Shown here: positions 21,268 through 26,215 of the stretch, one piece after another
Numbering within the stretch: position 1 is the first letter of the stretch
How the letters are laid out: each line of letters opens with the position of its first letter
Origin: Acidobacteriaceae bacterium
Lineage (GTDB): Bacteria; Acidobacteriota; Vicinamibacteria; Vicinamibacterales; CAVVIG01
Assembly (NCBI GenBank): GCA_031274845.1
Contig: JAISPN010000303.1
Span: forward strand, 1 to 26,215
Length of the DNA: 26,215 nt
Direction of reading: 5' to 3'
Notes under the pieces: model-generated
The model's database searches: none
What the model was told of the DNA's origin: nothing
What the model saw: only the letters and a program-made list of their open reading frames with translations
Program-made: the position numbers and the translations under genes

Positions 21268-23835
21268 TTGGTCACACACGTCATGCGCAGGCTGCTCGTC
21301 TGCTGTTCCCTCGTGTTCATGCTGGCGACGCCGGGCGTGGCGCAGCCGACGCGGACGGGAGTCGCGGTAACCGGCGTGGTGCAGGATCAAACAGGGGGCG
21401 TCCTGCCGGGCGCGGCCGTGGACCTGGTGACCGATCGCGGGGCCGTCGTCACCACCACGGCGACCGATGCGGTCGGGACGTTCCAGTTTGGCGCCGTGGC
21501 GGCGGGCGCCTACGACGTGCGCGTCACGCTCGACGGCTTCAAACAACACACCACGCGCCTCCGCGTGGGCGCGCGGCCTCCTTCCCGGATCACCATCGTG
21601 CTCGGCCTGAGCAACCTGACCTCGGAGGTCGTCGTCAGCAACGCGGGTCCGGGCGCGGCCGCGACCGCGTCGAACAACCTGGATGCGGTGACGATTGATC
21701 AAGGGTCGCTCGACGCCTTGCCGATCTTCGATCAGGATGTCATCGGCACGCTGTCGCAATTTCTCGACGCGAGCGCGCTCGGCTCCGGCGGACCAACGGT
21801 CATCGTCAACGGCATGGAAGTGAGCGCGCTGCGCGTCAGCGCCTCCGCGATTCAGCAGGTCAAGATCAATCAAGACCCGTACGCGGCGGAGTTTGCCAGA
21901 CCGGGCCGTGGCCGCATCGAGATCCTGACGAAGCCGGGCGGAAAGACATATGAAGGCGAGGCGAATCTCGTTTTCCGCGACGCGCAGCTCGACGCCCGAA
22001 ACGCGTTCGCCACGAGCCGTCCCGCCGGACAGAAGCAGACCGTCGAAGGGATCTTCGGCGGCCCGGTCGGATCGAGCGGCCGGACGTCGTTCATGCTGTC
22101 CGGCAACGATGCCATCGACAATCACCAGGCGACCGTCTTCGCCATCGGCCCCACCGGCGCCATTCAGGATGTCGTGCCGCAACGAAGCGGCAACGCGCTG
22201 CTCTCGTTCGGCCTCACGCACCAGTGGAGCGACAACACGACGATCTCAATCCGGCCGGCCTACCAATACGAGCTCAATCAAAATCAGGGCGTGGGGGGCA
22301 CCTCGCTCGCCTCCGCGGGCACCACGTTCACGCATCACGAAGAGCAGATCACCTACACGCAGCAGACGACGTGGCGGTCGACGCTGCTGAATCAGTTTCA
22401 AATCCTCATTGGCCACGAACGCGAGCCGACCATCAGCGCGTCACCCGATCGGCGGATCGTCGTGGCGGGCGCCTTCACGAGCGGCGGTCAGGGCGATCTC
22501 CTCCTCACCGAGACGCACGCGCAGATGACCGAGAACCTCACCTGGATTCACGGATCGCATCAGATCCAGACCGGCTTCCAGCTTCCCGACTGGAGCCGCC
22601 GCGGATTCTTCGATCACACGAACACCAACGGCGCCTACTACTTCAGCGATCTCGCGTCCTATGCGGCGGGGCGTCCGTACTCGTACATCCAGCAGGCAGG
22701 CAACGGGAACGTGACGTTTCTTGAGAAACAGATCGGCACGTATCTCAAGGACGAATGGCAGGTGGGGCCCAAGCTCTCGGCCTCGCTCGGCGTTCGCTAC
22801 GATTGGCAGAACTATTTTCACGACGACAACAACATCGCGCCGCGTGTGTCGGTCGCGTTCACGCCGCACAGCCGGCACAACGATGTCATCCGCACCGGGA
22901 TCGGCATCTTCAACGACCGCAGCGGCGCCGCGGCCATCGCGGATCTACTGCACTCGGCGCCGGGCGGGCTCGTGCGCTACGTCATCAGCAACCCGTCCTA
23001 TCCCGATCCATTTCCCGGCGGCAGCAGCACAACACCGCCACCGCCAGGCATCACACGGCTAGCGTCCGATGTCCAGATTCCGCAGACGCTGCAAGCAAGC
23101 GTCAGTTGGGATCACCAGCTTGGAAAAACGCTGACCTCCTCCGTGTCGTACACGGAAAGTCACGGCTATCACCAGTTCCGATCGCGTGATGTGAACGCGC
23201 CGCTGCCGCCGCTGTACGACGCGCGGCCCGATCCCGCCTACGGCGCGATCCGCGAGATCGAATCCGATGGCCGGCAGGTGGCCCATTCGCTTCAGGCCAT
23301 GATGCGTGGACGGATCGGCCGCTGGTTCAACGGCCAGACGCAGTACACCTGGAGCCATGCGAGTAACGACACCAACGGCATCACCAGCTATCCGGCGAAC
23401 GACTACGACCTGTCTGGCGAGTGGGGACGCGCCAACTTCGACAGACGGCATCGCTTCCTGCTGCTGGGCGTCGTGAGTCCGCGTCAGCTCTTCGATCTGG
23501 GTGTCAACGTGACCATGCAGTCCGGCGCGCCCTACACCGAACTCCTTGGCGCGGACGTGTACAACAACGGCCGCGGCCTGGCGCGTCCCGAGGGCGTCGC
23601 GAGAAACACGCTCCAAGGCGCCGGCTCGTCACAGGTCGATCTGCGGCTCTCGCGATCGCTGAAGAACCTTGGCCGCGACGGCCGCTCGCTCACCTTCGTG
23701 CTCGACGCCTTCAACATCCTCAACCGCGTCAACTACGATACGTACGTGGGAACGCTCGGCTCGCCGCTGTTTCTCCAGCCGGTGTCGGCAAGAGCGGCGC
23801 GGCAAATCCAGATGTCGGCGAGAGTCACGTTCTAG
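21268..23835 (+). CDS. TonB-dependent receptor-like outer-membrane protein with carboxypeptidase-regulatory domain (second copy)
   Basis: 855 residues from the TTG start. Signal peptide (LLVCCSLVFMLATPGVA, cleaved before QPT). The carboxypeptidase-regulatory domain spans about residues 30-110 (VTGVVQDQTGGVLPGAAVDL, AGAYDVRVTLDGF). A plug-like domain follows (GGPTVIVNGMEVSALRVSASA, VKINQDPYAAEFARPGRGRIEILTKPG). The long beta-barrel ends in Phe (IQMSARVTF). It shares its architecture with the receptor at 14552 but little direct sequence, so the two are distant paralogues. No TonB box is obvious. It is divergent from the ECF sigma gene and only 14 bp upstream of an OmpR-type regulator, so it is probably the first gene of a receptor-regulator-kinase operon. 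The ligand is unknown; export, adhesion or peptide/polysaccharide uptake are all possible for this family. Confidence 0.87.
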   Translation: MVTHVMRRLLVCCSLVFMLATPGVAQPTRTGVAVTGVVQDQTGGVLPGAAVDLVTDRGAVVTTTATDAVGTFQFGAVAAGAYDVRVTLDGFKQHTTRLRVGARPPSRITIVLGLSNLTSEVVVSNAGPGAAATASNNLDAVTIDQGSLDALPIFDQDVIGTLSQFLDASALGSGGPTVIVNGMEVSALRVSASAIQQVKINQDPYAAEFARPGRGRIEILTKPGGKTYEGEANLVFRDAQLDARNAFATSRPAGQKQTVEGIFGGPVGSSGRTSFMLSGNDAIDNHQATVFAIGPTGAIQDVVPQRSGNALLSFGLTHQWSDNTTISIRPAYQYELNQNQGVGGTSLASAGTTFTHHEEQITYTQQTTWRSTLLNQFQILIGHEREPTISASPDRRIVVAGAFTSGGQGDLLLTETHAQMTENLTWIHGSHQIQTGFQLPDWSRRGFFDHTNTNGAYYFSDLASYAAGRPYSYIQQAGNGNVTFLEKQIGTYLKDEWQVGPKLSASLGVRYDWQNYFHDDNNIAPRVSVAFTPHSRHNDVIRTGIGIFNDRSGAAAIADLLHSAPGGLVRYVISNPSYPDPFPGGSSTTPPPPGITRLASDVQIPQTLQASVSWDHQLGKTLTSSVSYTESHGYHQFRSRDVNAPLPPLYDARPDPAYGAIREIESDGRQVAHSLQAMMRGRIGRWFNGQTQYTWSHASNDTNGITSYPANDYDLSGEWGRANFDRRHRFLLLGVVSPRQLFDLGVNVTMQSGAPYTELLGADVYNNGRGLARPEGVARNTLQGAGSSQVDLRLSRSLKNLGRDGRSLTFVLDAFNILNRVNYDTYVGTLGSPLFLQPVSARAARQIQMSARVTF

Positions 23836-23849
23836 ACAAGAAACGACCG

Positions 23850-24527
23850 ATGTGGATTCTGGTCATCGAAGATGAACCCGCGATGGGGGACATCCTGCGT
23901 CGCGGACTGGAGGAAGAGAACCACACCGTGACGCTGGTGCGCGACGGCATCGAAGGACTGCGCGCGGCGGAAACCTGCGAGATCGATGCGATCGTCCTGG
24001 ATGTGATGCTGCCTGAGTTGAGCGGGATCGAGCTTGCCCGAATCCTCCGCTCGACCGGGCGTCAGATGCCGATTCTGATGCTCACCGCCAGAGACGCCGC
24101 CGCCGACATCGTCAAGGGGCTCGACGCCGGTGCGGACGATTACCTCACGAAGCCGTTTGCGTTTGACGTACTCCTCGCCCGGTTGCGCGCGCTCACACGC
24201 CGGGCGGCGCGTCCGACAGCGCGCGTGCTGCACGCCTCCGGTCTCGTGCTCGATCCTGATGTGCGTCAAGTGCGGCGTGGCGATCGTCTGCTCGATCTCA
24301 CGCTCACCGAGTTCCGGCTGCTGGAATTTCTCATGCGCCGCGCCGGACGCGTGTGCGCGCGCACGGCCATCATCGACGGCGTGTGGGGCCTCGAACAAGA
24401 CGTCAAGGGCAACACCGTCGACGCCTTCATCCGCTTGCTCCGCGCCAAGATCGACGAGCCTTACGGACCATCGGCAATCGAAACGGTGCGCGGGTTCGGC
24501 TACATTCTGCGAGACGAGGACCGGTGA
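23850..24527 (+). CDS. OmpR/PhoB-family response regulator
   Basis: 225 residues. The receiver domain has Glu7-Asp8, phosphoacceptor Asp51 (AIVLDVMLPELSG), Thr78 and Lys100 (DDYLTKPFAF). It is joined to a C-terminal winged helix (LDLTLTEFRLLEFLMRRAGRVCAR, VDAFIRLLRAKID, IETVRGFGYIL). Length and domain order are standard for the family, which binds direct repeats as a dimer and recruits polymerase. The ATG lies 14 bp after the receptor stop and the stop codon overlaps the kinase GTG (GTGA), so receptor, regulator and kinase are probably one transcript. Because the partner kinase is interrupted, phosphorylation by it is doubtful in this strain. Confidence 0.95.
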   Translation: MWILVIEDEPAMGDILRRGLEEENHTVTLVRDGIEGLRAAETCEIDAIVLDVMLPELSGIELARILRSTGRQMPILMLTARDAAADIVKGLDAGADDYLTKPFAFDVLLARLRALTRRAARPTARVLHASGLVLDPDVRQVRRGDRLLDLTLTEFRLLEFLMRRAGRVCARTAIIDGVWGLEQDVKGNTVDAFIRLLRAKIDEPYGPSAIETVRGFGYILRDEDR

Positions 24528-25456
24528 AGCCGCTTTCCTTTCGTGTGCGTCTGGCGATCTGGAACGCGCTGGTGCTGCTGGCGATGTTCTCGCTCGCGGG
24601 CGGCGGGGTCTGGCTGGCCATCCGCAACAGCATTCACGAGAGCGTCGACGAGGATCTCGGCGAACGGCTCGTCCTGTTGAAGGGCGAAGTCGAACGCGCG
24701 CTTGCCGACGCGGGCGAAGCGGGACTCCCCGATCGTCTCGCGCGTGAAACCGCCACTGGACAAGGCGCGCGCTTCCGTCTCTCGAACGGCGAACGCTGGA
24801 TCTATCAATCCGCTGGCGCGGAACGCTGGCCGGGCCTCCCCACGCTCCCGCCGGCGCTCGACGCCAACGGTCTGACACAGACACTCTTCGTCAACGATCG
24901 TCCCGTCCGCGTGCTCACGGCGAGGGAGACATTCGACGGCACACCGTGGCTCGTCGAGATCGGCGTACCGATGGGCGAGTTCTACTCCGCGTTCCGTCAC
25001 ATCGCGTGGGCGCTCGGTCTGGCGTCGCCGGCCGTGCTCATCATCGCCGCGCTCGGCGGCTACTGGATGAGCGTCTGGGCGCTTCGGCCCGTCGGTCAGG
25101 TGACGCAAACGGCGCGCGCCATCGGCGCGGAGAATCTCACCGAACGTCTGCCGCTCCTCGGAACGGGCGACGAGATCGATCGTCTATCTGAAACCTTGAA
25201 CGACATGTTCGGCCGGCTCGATGTCGCGTTTCGACGCGTGACGCAGTTCACCGCCGATGCGTCGCACGAGTTGCGCACGCCGACAGCGATCATTCGGACG
25301 ACGGCGGAAATCGCACGCCGGCGGCCGCGCCATCACGACGAGTACGAGGAGGCGCTCGACCGCATCCTCGTCGAGAGCGAGCGGATGACGACGCTCATCG
25401 ACGACCTGCTGCTCCTCGCGCGCTCGGATGCGGATCGGCACGAGTTCGTCTTTTAA
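24524..25456 (+). CDS. Sensor histidine kinase, N-terminal part (truncated by in-frame TAA)
   Basis: 310 residues up to a TAA at 25454-25456. Order: first TM helix (LAIWNALVLLAMFSLAGGGVWLAI), a periplasmic sensor of about 130 residues, second TM (LASPAVLIIAALGGYWMSVW), HAMP (RPVGQVTQTARAIGAENLTERLPLLGTGDEIDRLSETLN), and HisKA with the phosphoacceptor His248 in DASHELRTPTAII. It stops right after the HisKA helices (LLLLARSDADRHEFVF). The expected HATPase domain continues in the same frame after the stop codon, with no indel, so this looks like a single nonsense substitution, a sequencing error, or a genuinely split kinase. It has no ATP-binding domain of its own. The GTG start overlaps the regulator stop. 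Confidence 0.85.
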   Translation: MKPLSFRVRLAIWNALVLLAMFSLAGGGVWLAIRNSIHESVDEDLGERLVLLKGEVERALADAGEAGLPDRLARETATGQGARFRLSNGERWIYQSAGAERWPGLPTLPPALDANGLTQTLFVNDRPVRVLTARETFDGTPWLVEIGVPMGEFYSAFRHIAWALGLASPAVLIIAALGGYWMSVWALRPVGQVTQTARAIGAENLTERLPLLGTGDEIDRLSETLNDMFGRLDVAFRRVTQFTADASHELRTPTAIIRTTAEIARRRPRHHDEYEEALDRILVESERMTTLIDDLLLLARSDADRHEFVF

Positions 25457-25474
25457 TCGACATCGCTCGGCGCG

Positions 25475-25945
25475 GTGGTGCGCCGGGCGTGCGAACAGGG
25501 GCGCGTGCTGGCGGAGGCGGCCGGTGTGCATTTCGCCTACGACGTCGGCGTCGATCCTTTGACGTCCGGCGATCCGCAAGCGCTAGAGCGTTTGTTCCTC
25601 ATCCTGCTCGACAACGCCGTGAAGTACACGCCCGCGGGCGGCCATGTGAGCGTGGCGATGCGCGTCGCTGACGCGGCGGCAATCGTCGACGTCAGCGATA
25701 CCGGCGTCGGCATCCGCGAGGATGATGTCCCGCTCATCTTCGAACGTTTTTACCGTGTAGATAAAGATCGATCGCGTGCGCGCGGCGGCGTGGGGCTTGG
25801 ACTGGCGATTGCCCAACGCATCGCCGTCGCGCACGGCGGCCTGGTGACGGTGCGGAGCGTGTCAGGTCAGGGCTCGACGTTCAGCGTCCACCTTCCGGCC
25901 GTTGTCCCGGACGAGCGGACGACGCCTCACCGAAACGCCCACTGA
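25475..25945 (+). pseudogene. Detached HATPase domain of the interrupted sensor kinase
   Basis: 156 residues from the first usable GTG, in the same frame as the upstream kinase; the open frame begins at 25457, right after the TAA. It holds a complete GHKL ATPase: N box LILLDNAVKYTPAGG, G1 box DTGVGI, F box FERFYR and G2 box GGVGLGLAI, then GSTFSVHLPA. No Shine-Dalgarno is seen before GTG 25475, so independent translation is doubtful, though reinitiation 18 bases after the stop is possible. Removing the stop would restore an ordinary kinase of 473 codons. All ATPase motifs remain intact, so any mutation is recent or the half is still used. Its stop overlaps the convergent phosphatase gene by 19 bp. 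Confidence 0.75.
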
Positions 25946-26215
25946 GCCAGAGGCGTCACCGCCGACGCGGTCAGGTGCGCCGCGTGCAGTTCGGTACGCG
26001 CCGCATCGAGGAGCGGCTTGAGCGACGGGCTCTCCAGCATCATGACGGCCAGCGCGTTTCCGAGCGCGTGACTCGCCTCCACGTCGCTGTGGTAGTGATC
26101 GCCGCACACCTCGCGGCTGTACGCGTAATCGGCCGAGCGGCTCAGGATGATCTGCGACTTCTCCGGCATGAGCGCCGCCAGCACACCGCCTAACGTGTAA
26201 CCCAGCGTCGCGTGA
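25927..26215 (-). CDS. PAP2 / class A acid phosphatase family protein, 3' part, 5' truncated
   Basis: The frame is open to the window edge, so only the C-terminal ~95 residues are visible. The phosphatase signature SRxxxxxHxxxD is complete: SREVCGDHYHSD. The frame at the edge reads HATLGYTLGGVLAALMPEK, consistent with the end of the preceding PSGH motif, whose His would fall on the last full codon. This is the pattern of bacterial non-specific acid phosphatases and other vanadium-haloperoxidase-fold PAP2 enzymes, which hydrolyse phosphomonoesters, usually in the periplasm. Spacing between the two motifs is about 31 residues, in range for the family. The substrate is unknown. The 3' end overlaps the kinase tail on the other strand by 19 bp. 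Confidence 0.85.
   Translation of the reverse strand, partial: HATLGYTLGGVLAALMPEKSQIILSRSADYAYSREVCGDHYHSDVEASHALGNALAVMMLESPSLKPLLDAARTELHAAHLTASAVTPLAQWAFR

Noticed and set aside
24427..25108. Minus-strand ORFs inside the sensor kinase
   Set aside because: They lack motifs and are shadows of the kinase coding frame.

Overview
The window looks like a chromosomal segment from a high-GC Gram-negative bacterium. I infer Acidobacteriota, possibly Vicinamibacteria-like. The reasons are two Oar-type TonB-dependent receptor-like proteins with N-terminal carboxypeptidase-regulatory domains, a Gly/Arg-rich RND adaptor, and a dense set of regulators that use GTG and TTG starts. This placement rests on gene content only. 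I see no rRNA, CRISPR array, insertion sequence, integrase or phage gene.

Layout. Bases 1-6500 hold mixed housekeeping and envelope genes: the 3' end of a secreted carboxypeptidase-regulatory/cupin protein, a convergent universal stress protein, a large membrane-bound spermidine-synthase-like protein, an unrecognised secreted protein, tRNA-Ser(GGA), a cytochrome c'-like lipoprotein and a di-heme cytochrome c peroxidase. Bases 6503-14319 (minus strand) are an MdtABC-like efflux operon: adaptor, RND permease, RND permease. The genes are separated by single bases and end in a strong intrinsic terminator. No outer-membrane TolC-type gene is present. A TonB-receptor-like gene lies upstream on the same strand (14552-17059).

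Bases 17373-26215 are dominated by signalling. They hold a multi-TM/GAF/LytS-type histidine kinase overlapping a LytTR response regulator, then an ECF sigma factor with an overlapping membrane anti-sigma factor. Divergent from these is a second TonB-receptor-like gene, followed 14 bp later by an OmpR-family regulator and its kinase. That kinase is cut by a single in-frame TAA between its dimerisation and ATP-binding domains. A PAP2/acid phosphatase gene runs off the right edge and overlaps the kinase tail convergently.

The most interesting points are the nonsense-split kinase, the receptor-regulator-kinase cluster divergent from a sigma/anti-sigma pair, a 10-bp-phased direct repeat in that divergent promoter region, the paired dyads upstream of the efflux operon, the low-complexity tails of the efflux adaptor, and a cupin lacking its metal ligands. 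None is proven to be a new system. The receptor/sigma/two-component cluster is the best candidate for a trans-envelope signalling module.
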